64,000 nt of DNA from Cladorhizidae sp. MBARI D1340-BT2 (GCA_028752905.1 JAQNBH010000010.1:22081070-22145069); one strand, 5' to 3'; positions 33,355-45,437 are shown, counted from the stretch's first letter. A program made the numbers and translations. The notes: a model not told the origin generated them from the sequence alone.

Positions 33355-35010
33355 TTATTATTGCTTAGACCTGTCAAAAGGAAAGGAAACAAGATTAAAA
33401 AAGGCAATATAATTTTGGTGCAAATGATCTAAAAAGGTGAAGTGTCATCTAAATATTTGTGGTCTATATTAGTAAATTCTTGTTGCTTTTTTTTGGACAA
33501 GACAATCCAAGAAGTTTCTCAGGATAATTCCACAACCAAGCAATGTCACTCTTTACTCATGTTCGTTACTATATGAGTTCACCTGAATTTTGTCGAATGT
33601 CTGGTGTTTTTATCTATAAACCAACTAATTGTTCACTTTTTTGTAGCTAAGATGTGCCATGGCTGCTGAATCAGCTCTGCTATGATCAAAATTACATACA
33701 CTAGAGCTTGTCTATTGTGCTGACAAACTTACTAATTTTCATGCATTTTTACTGAATTGAGAAGTTATTAGTGGTTGTATTACTGAATTTGATGTTTGGA
33801 GTTTTCTGGCAGTAAAATTACATGACTGAGTTAGATTAATATTGTGATGAATTTGTTGCTACTGTTGGTTTGCTACCTTAGTATATTTAACTTTGAAGAG
33901 CTAAATCAGCTGAAATGACCATTTAAAAAGATGCTTAGAAAACTGCTGCTAAAGAGATTGTTAGCTGAGATATCAGCTTTTTTTCTCTCTGTGTCTTTGG
34001 CATCCGCACATTTTGAAATAGAGTTAATTAAACAAGAAGTACTACCTGATAGATGGTGTTAGTTCAAGGAGTGCAATAAGGGTAAATATAGCTCTCTGTC
34101 TTTCAATAATGACAGTTCAACATTTCTATTATAAAAATCTTGCCTGATCACTACAATGGTAGTGATAAGTAAAATGTCTCGTTATAAACAGGCCTATGAC
34201 ACACTTAGCTAAAGTTGAACTCACCTACACTTCTGTATCTGTCACCCATCCATATATTTTATATATTAGCCCATAGGAAGCAAATCTGAACCTGTACGGC
34301 AACTGAGCCACACCTACAATGGGAGTGGCTTAACTTGCTACTGGAACTAAACACACCCAACTTATACTCTACCTAATTAGCACTCCTTTTGGAGCTACAG
34401 CAGGATTCATACAGAAAATTTTGTTACAGGGGGGGGGGGGGGAGAGATGTTTGATCCTGAAATATATATTATTCGCTCTCATTATAACAATCATCTGCAG
34501 GGCTTTGCACAGGATATAGAGGGATTGGGGGGGAGGGAAGGGAAAATGTGTACCTAATTGGCAGACTGTGCAAGTGTAGGGGGATCTGGGGGACTTTTTA
34601 CAATCTTTGAGATAGCAAAATTGCTTGAATTTGAACTTGGCTATGACTGTTATGCTAAAGGAAATATTACAGAATAAATTTGGGGTGGGATATGCATTTT
34701 ATTATTATTTTTGGGTGAGTTGTTGTGGTTTTGGAGGTGGGGAGGGATATCGCAGGACTCCATCCCCCTGTATGAAAACCTGCTATATACTGGTTGCCAC
34801 ACAGTCGTATAATTATGGTGTATATTAATAAATGTATGTTTTACTATTATAATGTCTCTATGTGACCATCCAGCGCTGAAATTGTGGATATGTTTTGGGC
34901 TCTATAGAGTACTCTACATATTGAGGAGAATTTTCTTAGGAATTTCACTTACATTATATTACATGACAATGTTACTATATGACATAATTAAAATAGGTTG
35001 TGTTTCAAAT
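33355..35010. other. Intron segment with G tracts
   Basis: No coding signal. G-rich tracts occur at 34428-34445 and 34525-34545, the first just after TTACA, and could mark an old hAT end, but I could not match it to another end. The rest is AT-rich unique-looking sequence. Confidence 0.4.
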
Positions 35011-37200
35011 TTAAAATTGTCCGAAGATACCACTTCTGTGCTCAATTTCTGCAACAAACTCATTAAGGCATGATTTCAAGTTAAGTTCATCGGTCTTCTC
35101 CTTGTGTAAATGAATTACCATTAAATTATTGAGGCGTTGTTGGCTCATTGTTGAACCCAAGTAGGTCTTGACTCGACGCAACCCTGAAGCACTTATTTCA
35201 CTCTCAGCATTGGTCGCAGGAGTAACTACAAGCAATTTAAATAAAGTACATACCTCAGACATGAAACTTCGCTGGACAGGAGAAAGAGTCTTCAAGTACT
35301 TTATGATGTCAGAGAGAGAATGCTCACTTCTGGTGGTTCCCATTGCTGTACTTAAAAGTTGTAAATGGGTAGTTAGACTAGACTCATTGAAGTCATTGTG
35401 GTAAAATTCCATGACAAACTTTAACTCATCGCTATATCCACTCCCCTTGCAGATTTCAGAAGAAGGTTCACAAGTTTAGTCAGAGTGTGATAGCTAGGTT
35501 GATCAAACCGTTCTTTTATGAATGCTATAATGAAATCAAGACATTCAAAGTAATGCTGCCTAAACAGGTTCAGTTGGATGATACGTGTCACCACGGCCAG
35601 TGCTGAGTCTAACTGGAGTTTTCCTCCTCCTGGGTAGAACAGGTCGCTAACCTCCAATTTTTCTTGTAAAGAAATAACCTTCGCCAAAACAAGTCAAAGG
35701 AGTCTTCACTACGAAGACTTTCCAAGGTTTTCCATGTAAGCATGGCTAATTCTTGACCTTCTGAGGCACTTAAAGAGGGTTTTTGTAAAGTTTTACTTAA
35801 ATTATCCGTATATTTAAGGATTAACTCACCAAGCACTACACCAAACAAATATTTTAAAGTGGTAATGCTATATTTTACACCAATTAACCGAGCACGGGTT
35901 TTCGAATCCCTAGCTATATCAAGAGATTCTTCCCAAACTGCCTGAACAACATCATAATTGGAAATATTGCTGCTCAGTGAGGAAGCCCTCACCGTGGGAC
36001 ACAGGGTTCTAAAACCAGTTGTTCCAGGACTAATTTCTGCTTTAATCTTGTTAAACAAGCCTTCTTGCCGAGGTGAGTATTTAAGCAGTTCAAAAGTAGT
36101 ATCTAGAGTCTTCCTCAGAATTTGATTATTCTTGATGGTATCTCCAGCAGCTAAATTTAAAGCATGACCATAGCAATGGACAAAAGCTCGTGACACTGCT
36201 CCACAAATTTGAGTAGAAGTCCAACCCCTTATACCACACAGGTTTGCAGCACCATCATAGCATTGAGCACGACAGTTATGAATGCTAAGATTCATACGAC
36301 ATATTGCATCCTTCAAACTACCAACCAAGACATCTGCTTTTATGGACTTAACATGGTCAAGGCCATAGAAGTCTTCATGGGGTTGAAAATCATCATCAAC
36401 CCACCGAAAGCAAATAACGAATTGCTCCTTATTGGATGCATCCAACACTTTATCAGCCATCAGGGAAAAATACTTGGCTTGCTGAATAGAACTGGCTATA
36501 TCTCAAAGAATATGTAATGCCATTATTTTAATAACTTCATTTTGTATTTGGGGACTAGTATATTTATCAGTTTTCTTACTTAACATGGCCAATATTGCAG
36601 TCATCCAATGCACGAAGATGCAATAAAGTTACTGTCAACTTCATCACCAGAACCACGAAAAGCTATTCCTTGTCTAGCTAGGAATAAAATTGAATATTCT
36701 GAGCTACCTTGATAAAGTACTGTCTGTTCATGGCTATTTGCAAAGCATGTTGAAAAGATATCATACTTCAAATATCACTAGTCGTACCTGGTATAGTGAT
36801 CACTAAATCGGTCTGCTTTAGGAGCTTTTGTGCTCTCATGTTTGTTGAAGAGTTCCATCCTTCCAGTTACTGAACCCAGACAAAAAGGTTACATCCTGCA
36901 TGTTTCCCTGAATCATCTTCAGTTTGCCTAAAATATATACTAGCAGTAAAATATGGAATGATTCCTGCCAAACCTATATAGATTAGGATATCAGTGGCAG
37001 CTAGGCTTACTAGCAGAAGCTGCCCCACTGTATCTTACCTGTTTGGATTGCTTGCACACACGTGAAACAATAAGCCAAGTCTTGACTGAAATCGTAGTGA
37101 AGCCATTTCCATTGGTTGAACCAAGCGCTCTGAAAAGAGCGGTGAGAGATATTGGTTTGGCCGAAAGATCGCTTAGGAAAACAAAAGTTAGTTGATGAGT
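35011..37200 (-). pseudogene. hAT transposase C (ZMYM1-like), nearly complete
   Basis: Read on the minus strand in order: a TTF zinc-finger exon at about 37200-37039 ('FQSAWFNQWKWLHYDFSQDL', then C-F-T-C) ending at a GTAAGA donor; the DUF4371 opening near 36660 ('LARQGIAFRGSGDEVDSNF'); a 283-codon frame at 36460-35609 with 'CYDGAANLCGIRGW' and 'FVHCYGHALNLAAGD'; and the C-terminal dimerisation block at 35412-35011 ('TPATNAESEISASGLRRV'). At least two frameshifts (near 35690 and 35450) and stops near 36500-36650 disable it. It is antisense inside a Calx-beta intron. I did not find its terminal repeats. Confidence 0.8.
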
Positions 37201-38336
37201 CGGATGATCGGGAAGCTCAGGACAATTGGATAACCTAGAAGCCATGCTGAAAAGACGAACTCTGAAATGATGGGTGTGGTTTCCATGAAGGGGGCGTGTT
37301 CGGTGCAAACCTATACGGCAATTGCTGTAGGCATATATAGTAAAATTATGTAGGATGTAGAGAGTACACTTGTATCCCAAAGGACAATTGTAGAGTGTTC
37401 ATATGACTTACTTGTGTGTTCATTTGTATATTTGAATTCTAGGCCCTAATATTGAAATTAATTTTGTCTAGTGTGGAATTAGTTGTTCTATGTTTCATAG
37501 TGATGGTGCATTTAATAGGCGTGAATGTTTTTAGGTGTGCATAGTCCAGAGATCTTGTTGTTGGTGTCAAAGAAATGACGGCAAGTTCTGGATAGGTTTT
37601 TTGAGCTGTGATGGATATATGGTTAGCATTGAGTTTATATAACCTGGTGGTGGACCCGATGCCTGTCACCTTCAGTGAATTGACCAATGAACTGGCACAG
37701 ATGCCTACTGGCATGATCACAGACATCATTTACAGAAGTAATTACAAAACTTGTTTTTGTTGTTCACCGATTTTTTTCCCCCCTGCGGACCTCTCTATCG
37801 AGTAGTCATACTATCTTACTTCAGACTTGAGGAGAGCAAGCAAAAAATGATGGCTGACAATCCTAACTGTTATAACAACTGGTCATCTGGTTCTGGCATT
37901 TACTGCTGTTTCTAGAATCCCACCACTAAAGGGAAGCTACGACTGGTATCTGTCGAATTTCTCTCAATCCTTATGCATTTGATAAATAATTTCCTCCTAG
38001 ATTAATTATTTTACTATAGGTTTTGTTGCAATGTGATAATTTTGTATGCTTACCTCAATGGAGCTGATTCTTATGCCAAATTGCAGCCTATTGTATTTAC
38101 ATGCTAAAAGTTAGTTGTTTCACGTGAAGTTGTAGCTATATATAAATATAATAATTCCTAAAAAAAAACACAAGTATGATCAGCACTCAACTGGTTAAAG
38201 TATGAAATGACTATAGTAATTGGAGGAAACCAATTACCTGTTGTGCTGCAGCATGTAAACTTTTGACCACAGTTTATTGCACTAAATTAAAAGAGCCTAT
38301 GTGCAGAGAAATGACTTCTTTTATGTTTTATTGCAG
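37201..38336. other. Intron segment with dispersed repeat S
   Basis: Between the hAT relic and exon 38337 I see no exon. The stretch from about 37840 to 38130 resembles 28430-28660 and 47330-47600 (shared CTTAC(C/T)(T/C)(C/T)AATGGAGC(T/A)(G/T)ATTCTTAT and related blocks), a three-copy dispersed repeat near this gene. Confidence 0.45.
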
Positions 38337-38756
38337 CTCTTGTTATTGGATTCGAACAAGAAAATTACACATTTATTGAGCCACAGCAACTCCTTTTGTT
38401 TACTCAAGTGTTTTTGGTGAAGGAGGATGATCGTGTATCAGAGCAGACATTTAGAGTTGGTGTTAGTGTCAGTAATCCAACTTTGCAAGGTGTGAATCCT
38501 GCAACTGTTGGTAGAAGAGAAGGTGATTATGACATACCAGGAGGAGTTGGTGAAAATAAATTTATGACACTTGTATTTACACCAAGTGTTCATAGGAGAA
38601 GGTACAGCCTTTTCCTTGTTGGTGATGTAAATGCTGAAGGAACAGAAGGATTTCTAGCCTTTTCCTCGCCAGAAGAAGGTTCTGTTACTTACACGCTACC
38701 GACTGCATCTTCTAGCGTCTTTCATTCTACAACAGTTATCATCGAGGATGATGATT
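38337..38756 (+). CDS. Calx-beta domain 3, single uninterrupted exon
   Basis: Acceptor TTTTATTGCAG, donor GATT|GTAAGT. Phase 1 to 1, 420 bases, 140 residues. It opens 'LVIGFEQENYTFIEPQ', includes 'GRREGDYDIPGGVGENKFMT' and ends 'TTVIIEDDD'. It is the only domain here without the mid-domain intron. The R-G-DY sequence is R-E-G-DY, not an integrin-type RGD. Confidence 0.85.
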
Positions 38757-38817
38757 GTAAGTACTGTTATGATTTGGTTGATGGTTAAGTCAACTCTACT
38801 TAACTGCTCCTATGACC

Positions 38818-38965
38818 TCTACTACTACTACTACTACTACTTTATTACTAATATACTGCTGTTGCTAATACTTCTACTAGTACTACTACTATTAGAACTG
38901 TTGCTATACTACTACTACTACATTTACCACCTGTACTACTACTTCATTACTACTTTACTACTACC
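38818..38965 (+). repeat. (CTA)n-like microsatellite
   Basis: Imperfect TACTACTAC runs fill most of the short intron between domains 3 and 4. The Tyr/Leu-rich open frame across it is an artefact. Confidence 0.9.
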
Positions 38966-39020
38966 ACTGTAATTGTAGTACAAAATGAAGAAAACAATTA
39001 TTTTTCTCATTTTCTTATAG

Positions 39021-39170
39021 TGGTAATGACTGGTTTCGAGAATGCACAATATACAGTCGATGAGTCTGCTGGAAATCAGGAAATATGTGTACTCCTTACC
39101 AACACTCCCCTTACCGAGCCACTTGGTTTCACTTTAATATTGACGTACACCACAGTTATAGGCACTGCAG
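39021..39170 (+). CDS. Calx-beta domain 4, first half
   Basis: Acceptor CATTTTCTTATAG, donor GCAG|GTAAGA. Phase 1 to 1, 150 bases. It encodes 'MTGFENAQYTVDESAGNQEI' and 'CVLLTNTPLTEPLGF', an almost textbook Calx-beta opening. It joins the exon at 41595 across an intron that contains a 2-kb DNA transposon. Confidence 0.9.
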
Positions 39171-39236
39171 GTAAGAGTTCAAGCTGCCATGCATGAGTGT
39201 AATGCCTATATATAAGTTATACACTATTTTCATGGA

Positions 39237-41251
39237 TTTTCCATCCAATCTATGAAGATTGGATGCCAATCTATAGATTATGCTGTACAAACTATGAATG
39301 CCAATCTATTGCCTGCCAATCAATACACTTCAAAACATGGTATATTAACACCCTTTGCAACAGAGAAGCAGAGAAAGTGATGACTGCAATGAGAGTGTAA
39401 TGATGTGAAAAAAGTGATACTGAGAAAAAGTTCCACATGGACTTGGCAGATAAAGAACTAAGTGACAAGGCAAGTGTAGAGCAAAAAAAGAATTCTGCAA
39501 GAAATGCTATGGAGGTTATGGCAGTGACCGTTCTCATGGATGTGCTGCTAAGAGCAAGACCATAACAATGGCAAAAGGAGCAAAGATAGTGAGAATACTG
39601 AAAGGATAGAGAATCAGACTCACCACAATTTAGGCACTGGATAAAACAGAGAGGTTTTCAGCCTTGGACTCAATGATGTACTCTGTCTCCCTTCAAGGAA
39701 GGAGGTTTGTGAATACACTTTTTCTTTATAGGACAAGAAAGTGATATTGTATGCGAGAATCCCATTTTCTTTCCAATTTATCAACTTATAATCCAAATGA
39801 TCCTACAATTCTATCCAAATAGAGTAGAGTAGTGTATGTGGAAGACTTCTTCACAATCTTACAAGAAGTTTACTTTAAACAGAAAGGGCATATTGGTGGA
39901 AAAAAGACTGTAGAGGAGGTATGAGCTCAACTTAACAACTGTTACACCAGTTTGATTTGTATAACGATATCAGTCAAACCAAGAGCATCCTTAATTCCTT
40001 TTATTGATGCTACATTGTATTGCATAGATTTTATGTAGGTATCTAAGATGTATGACTGTTGCCACGAGCTGCATGCAGCAAGTTTGTGCAGCTGTGCTTA
40101 GTCTGCCATTCTCATAAGCCACAGACCAAACATGCACCACTCAAGCCAATATTGTCATCAGGATTTATGATCAGAGGGCAGGTATGTGAATCCCTACTAC
40201 ATAACAGAGTTTTCCCATTGACTTGATTAATTGCACAGATTGATTTAATTGACATGAGGTATCGGCCAGATGGGATGTACAAATGGATTGGCCACTACAT
40301 GATTCATTGGTCCAAATTCCATGTCTTGTTTCCTCTGTCGAGAAAATGTGCTGCAGAAGTAGGCCTTAATCTAAAAGTTACCTTCCTAGGAACACCTTGA
40401 ATTTTACATTCAGACAATGGACGTGAGTTCGTGAATGAAATTGTACACAATATAGTGAAGAAGTGGCCTGGTGAGGTAACAATAGTAAATGGTTGATACA
40501 GAAATCCAAAATGTCAAGGATTCGTAGAACAAGGAAACAGTGTTGTGGAAAAAATGATAGGAACTCGCTTTCAAAGCGATCAGAGTGTCGACTACCCTCA
40601 TTGGTCAGAGTGGCTACCTTTCATTAAATGCTATGTCAAATAATAATAAATAATAATTTTGTTTGTGAGTTATAATAATTATTACTAATTATTTACAGAT
40701 CAGATCAACACCACTATTCATGGTACGATGAAATGCACACCAGTTCTTGGTCAACCACCCCGACAAAATGTTTTTCCTGCTGTCTGTGATAGTAGGATAC
40801 TTGAGGAAGATGTGGATGATATTATTGAAAACCAAGTGACTTCCAGCAAACATCAAGACCATTATCACCTGCAGAGCAATGATGGCATAAAAGAGAGGAG
40901 GCAAAGCTTGAACAAATGCCATAATACTGTCTCTGGAGTCCCTGTTGTAGGCCAGAAAAATCAAGACAATATCCCACCATTTTAATGTTGATTTATTATA
41001 TTATCTTCTAAACAAAGTACCACAAAAACATATTAGCCATTTGGGGGAAGGGAATCTCTAAATTGTGCAGATGTATAGATATCACAATGTTGCAATCATC
41101 ACTTTCTCTGTTTCTCTGTTGCACAGGGTGTTAATATGCTACCATGTTTTGAAGTGTATTGATTGGCACGCAATAGATTGGCATTCATTTGATTGTGCAG
41201 CACATCTATAGATTGGCATCCAAACTATAAATTCATAGATTGGAAGGAAAA
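39237..41251 (+). mobile_element. Integrase-type DNA transposon with ~150-bp inverted repeats
   Basis: 39237-39385 and 41095-41251 are inverse copies: TTTTCC(A/T)TCCAATCTATGAA, GGATGCCAATCTATAGAT, GAATGCCAATCTATTG, GCCAATCAATACACTTCAAA and AACAGAGAA(G/A)CAGAGAAAGT occur in the same order from each end. Between them is a decayed gene with a retrovirus-like integrase of the KRBA2/SCAND3/GIN kind, so this is a cut-and-paste element related to the Ginger group, not an LTR element. I could not identify a target duplication. It lies in the intron of Calx-beta domain 4. Confidence 0.85.
39840..40985 (+). pseudogene. KRBA2/GIN-like integrase relic
   Basis: A zinc-binding start is suggested at about 39840-39920 ('KQKGHIGGKKTVEEV'). 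The core at 40240-40620 reads 'MDLIDMRYRPDGMYKWIGHY' (first catalytic aspartate), 'WSKFHVLFPLSRKCAAEVGL', then 'HSDNGREFVNEIVHN' (second aspartate), 'RNPKCQGFVEQGN' (catalytic glutamate) and 'DYPHWSEWLPFI'. A frame at 40728-40982 continues with 'VLGQPPRQN', the downstream segment of this family. Several stops, and a TATAATAATTATT-rich insertion near 40640-40695, break it. Confidence 0.8.
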
Positions 41252-41594
41252 TATATATGGGGAGAGAGATAGAGTATTCTCAAATGATATTTAGCACCTT
41301 ATTTTAACATGATCTTTTCTCCCATTTTCAATATTCGATCAAACATAGTCCTGTGCTTGGTGTTTGATTTTTGTTGGGTGGAAGGGGGTAATGGGTGGGT
41401 GGTGGGGGGAGATGGAAGGTAGATGAGGGTTAGGGGGCGGGGAGGAAGGCGAAGGGAAAATGGAAGAGCTTATTACCTTACCAAACTTCTCTGCAGTATT
41501 TTTCTTGGTATAATCTCTCTGCTTAGTTCTTTTATTTGATTTGCTAAATTTGTTGTTCTTGTTGTTTACTAGTTTTGCAATATTGTGTCTTTAG

Positions 41595-41807
41595 ATGAGA
41601 ATGACTATGAAGCAGTAACCATAACATTTCTTGCTGGACCTGGAAACATACCCAGTATAACTCGTAGAGCATGTATAGACATTGGCATCATTGATGATGA
41701 TTCTTTGGAAGATGTTGAAACATTCACTGTGATATTGATCCCAGTAGGGTCAGGGGTTCTTGTTACTCCTATTAACACCACCAAGATAAGCATTCTGGAT
41801 GATGATG
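41595..41807 (+). CDS. Calx-beta domain 4, second half
   Basis: Acceptor TTGTGTCTTTAG, donor GATG|GTACAT. Phase 1 to 1, 213 bases. It completes the domain begun at 39021: 'ENDYEAVTITFLAGPGN', then 'CIDIGIIDDDSLEDVETFTV' and 'KISILDDDG'. The D-D-D-x-x-E-D-x-E-x-F motif and the final acidic triplet are complete, so the calcium ligands appear intact. Confidence 0.92.
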
Positions 41808-42548
41808 GTACATAAGATAAATGTTGTCCTCTAATTATGTGTCGTAAGTACTCTATTTCTAATAAAGCTTATGTTGAGTAACTTGTCTATAAAGTATTTT
41901 CGCAGCAATAGTTTGACGTTAACGATTGCTTTTGCAGAGCGAGCCTCTAATTTTTCATGACCTTACAGGTCCTTTTTTCTTTCCCTTCGTATTTTTACAT
42001 TTTGGAAATGACTGAGTTCATATAGATAGCTACTATTGGACAGTTTTGGCTGTACAATTCTTCAGACTCAATACTATACCATACTCGAGTCTGGCTCTAG
42101 CCATAGCCTCGAACTTGTACTGTATATGGGATATTTCACTTACCAAACTCAAGACTGTCTCTAGCAATAGCTTAGAAGTTGTTCACTGCCATATGGGTAG
42201 TGATCGTATATTTCATTATGGAAATTTTTTATTTTTAATTGTGCCGTTAAAATAAAAGTGTTGACAATAGGCTTTGATGGTAGTGTGAATATAGGTGTAT
42301 GTAGTACAGGATTAACAGTGTTAGTCAGTCATAAGTTAACCACCCAGTCCATGATCACTGATGAAGATACATAACATGCATTAACAACTAACTTTCTTGG
42401 CTCTGTCTTTATTTTGTGGTATTTTGAGCAGCTTTGATGGAATTCTAAACTAATGAATAAAGTCGAACCACTAGCCCGGCTGTAGCAATAACAGCGAGAT
42501 ACCTTAATTATGTACAAACAATAATGCAATTTGTTAAATTTTTTGTAG

Positions 42549-42689
42549 GTGCTACTATTGGTTTTATCGCAACAACTTATACTTTGAATGAGGCTGATGG
42601 CATATCAAACCCGCAGATTGGAGTCATATTTGGCAGTATAGGGAGATATATATATCTTTTGATCTCTCTGTCTGATGGATCTGCTCTTC
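42549..42689 (+). CDS. Calx-beta domain 5, first half
   Basis: Acceptor ATTTTTTGTAG, donor CTTC|GTGAGT. Phase 1 to 1, 141 bases. It encodes 'IGFIATTYTLNEADGISNPQ' and 'IGVIFGSIGRYIYLLISLSD'. The turn lacks the usual cysteine, which is replaced by I-G-V. Confidence 0.8.
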
Positions 42690-43451
42690 GTGAGTTAAAT
42701 ACAATAATGCCCTTTACAAACTCATATTATATTACATATCTTTGATCTCAGACAACTTTTTAAATTGCTTTTTTTTGCGATAATAATTATGGAAGGGGGA
42801 GGGTTTCTGAAACTTTCCATGAGTGTTGTTAAACAGTGGCAAGTTACTTGCACAAGACCACCCATCATGAGAAATAGTAATTTCTAAATGGTCATGTATT
42901 TCAACTAAAAAAATAACGAGCAAATAATGAAGAAATTGTTTTTACTAAATCCACTCATCAAGACTGCTCCATTTACATCTGCCCCTCCAACTGTAGGCAC
43001 ATGATCAGTCCTCATTACTATTGGAATTCTGTAGATTTTATTGATACTGACATCAAAGCCGCCGATTTGGAGAAGAATTGGGTCAATCGAAATAAGCAAA
43101 CAAAACAACTGAGGGCTTATAATCAAGGAATCCTCCAGTGGCATCTTCTGGGTGTAGGCTATATACTGAGTAGACATTCTCGACAGCAGAGCTTCCAAAA
43201 ATGGTCGAGTTCACTAGAGAGCGACTGTAGAGGGCAGAAGTTGTTATAATTGACCCAATAGTAGTCATTCACCACCTCAAACTGAAATTTGTTTAATCAC
43301 TGACCAGTGGTAGATTCTAAAAAACACACTCGGTTCCTATTGATATTGAACATGACCATTGAAAGGTGTGGTTAGCTAGGTTTTGCCTTGGCAAGGTTAA
43401 TGACTAAAGCTGGCCATGTATAATTCGCTTTCCTCCCAATTCAATATACAG

Positions 43452-43664
43452 TTTCCTCTGATTACCTGGATGACTTCAGCGATAATGGAGTGTTCATCCT
43501 GAATGCTGACAATCCTGTATTGGATGTCTCCTTCTCACTCGTGGATGATTTGGTTTATGAATTTCTTGATAGCTTGTCTGCAAGTCTAAGCCTTTCAGGT
43601 GCTGCAGTCCCACGTCTGACCTTGGATCCTACTTCAGCAGAAATCACTATCTTGGATGATGATG
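43452..43664 (+). CDS. Calx-beta domain 5, second half
   Basis: Acceptor TCAATATACAG, donor GATG|GTAAAT. Phase 1 to 1, 213 bases, the same length as the matching exon of domain 4. It encodes 'SFSLVDDLVYEFLDSLSASL' and ends 'SAEITILDDDG'. The intron before it (42690-43451) holds two overlapping minus-strand frames that I could not support. Confidence 0.85.
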
Positions 43665-43982
43665 GTAAATCCATAATGGAGACCTGAAGTCCTCCAGATT
43701 TGGTGTTGACAGGCCATAATCACACTCCCCAAAATTTGGATTAAACTAATTGCAAATGTGGTTACACAAGGAGCTAAGTAGCCGAATGTACCTGCTTTGG
43801 TTGAAAAGGCCGAACCACGTTTAGCCATCCTATTGTGCTCTAGCTTGTGAAAGATAGAATTACTATGGGATTCAGTAACCTTTTCCAAAATCATTCTAAA
43901 TGGTTCCTTCCCTTTAGTAGCCAATTTTGTTTTCTCCTACTAATAATGTTCTTGCTTGATAAAATTTTTTTTAATCATGTAG

Positions 43983-44040
43983 TACTGGAGTTTACATTTA
44001 TACCATTGGAGTACACTGTTGGTAAAGATGCTGGCAGTTA
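43983..44040 (+). CDS. Start of Calx-beta domain 6, truncated
   Basis: Acceptor TTAATCATGTAG, entered in phase 1. It reads 'LEFTFIPLEYTVGKDAGSY', the normal beginning of another domain, and then loses homology at about 44040. A stop follows at 44069-44071. Dispersed repeat D (from about 44095) and a minisatellite occupy the place of the rest. A weak in-phase donor (CCTG|GTGGTC at about 44046) is the only visible way to keep the frame. This looks like a disruption of the gene. Confidence 0.55.
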
Positions 44041-44094
44041 CCCTGGTGGTCCTTCTAATCAGTGGTTATAACCATCAGCACTGCAGGCCTTCAG

Positions 44095-44325
44095 GCCTGA
44101 AATTGCATTCCTTTGAGATTGGTGCATGATAACATCTCTTCATGTGCCTTGATTAGAGCTAGCACATTGAGAGAGCTAATAATGCCGCATGAAATATTGA
44201 ACACACAGATTTGCTGGTCCTCTTAAAAAAATAGACTAACAAGACCTGTGATATTCTTGTGCATGGGAGAGAACAACTGCAATACTAAAGTTGGCCTCCA
44301 TGCTAGCTACCAATACAGAGCTTCT
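44095..44325. repeat. Dispersed repeat D, copy 2
   Basis: This copy is homologous to 19490-19745 in the same orientation, with blocks TTAGAGCTAGCACATTGAGA, GACCTGTGATATTCTTGTG and CTCCATGCTAGCTACCAATA. It carries an extra piece of about 25 bases near 44262-44290. Its right end continues straight into the minisatellite. Confidence 0.85.
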
Positions 44326-45400
44326 TTAACCTCCTTTAGCTACCAATATACAACTCCTTGAAACTCCTTTAGCTTCCAATATATGGTGGCTCTTTGAAAC
44401 TCTTTCAGCTATATACTAAATACACAACTCCTTGAAAACACAACACCTTTGAACTCTTTACATACCAATACATGGCCGCTTGAAACCCTTTAGCTTCCAA
44501 TATGCAGCCCCTTGAAACTCCTTTAACTAAAAATACAGAGTTCCTTAAAACTCCTTTACCAATACACAGCTCCTTAAAACTCCTTTAGCTACAAATACTC
44601 AGATCCTTTAAACTGCTTTAGCTACAAACACACAGCTCTTTGAAACTCCTTTAGCTACCAATAAACAGTTCCTTGAAACTAATTTAACTACCAATACAGA
44701 GATTCTTAAACTCTTTTAGCTACTAATACACAGCTCCTTGAAATATTTTAGCTACAAATACACAACTCCCTGAAACTCCTTTACATACCTACTTTAAATT
44801 CCTTTAGCTACCAATACACAGCTCCTTGAAATTACTTTAGCTACCAATACACAACTCTTTGAAACACCTTTACCAATTCAGAGCTCCTTGAAACTCCTTT
44901 AGTTACCAATAGATAGCTCCTTAAAACTCCTTCAGCTACCAATACACAGATCCTTTAAACTCCTTTAGCTACCAAAGCTCCTTGAAATTCCTTTAACTAC
45001 CAACACAGAGATTCATTAAACTCTTTTAGCTACCAATACACAGCTCCTTGAAACTCATTTAACTACCAACACATAGATTCTTTAAACTCCTTTAGCTATA
45101 TACCAATACACAGCTCCTTGAAACTCCTTCAACTACCAATATAGAGATTCTTTAAACTCCTTTAGCTACCAATACACAGCTTCTTGAAACTCCTTTACCT
45201 ATTAGTACACAGCCTCCTTTAGCTACCAATTCACAGCTCATTGAAACTCCTTTAGCTACAAATACACAACTCCCTGAAACTCATTTACTTACCAATGCAT
45301 GGCTACTTTAAATTCCGTACACAGCTCCTTGAAACTAGTTTAGCTACCAATAAAACAGAACCTTGAAATTCCTTTAACTATCAACTCCTTGAAACTAGCG
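44300..45400. repeat. Minisatellite, unit about 33-35 bases, about 30 copies
   Basis: The consensus is CTTTAGCTACCAATACACAG then CTCCTTGAAACTC. Units drift by substitutions and small deletions (TTAAC, ACAAATAC, TTCTTGAA variants). The same unit sequence closes dispersed repeat D here and at 19676-19715, which is not amplified there. Confidence 0.92.
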
Positions 45401-45437
45401 CATTTTAGTCCATACAAAGTAGTAAGAAATTCTGCCG

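Noticed and set aside
35168..36517. Plus-strand frames over the 35-36.5 kb region
   Set aside because: They are shadows of the minus-strand hAT transposase.
42905..43268. Two overlapping minus-strand frames in a Calx-beta intron ('GSSAVENVYSVYSLHPED')
   Set aside because: Composition looks coding, but the pieces are in different frames, no splice pattern joins them and no family was recognised; left out.
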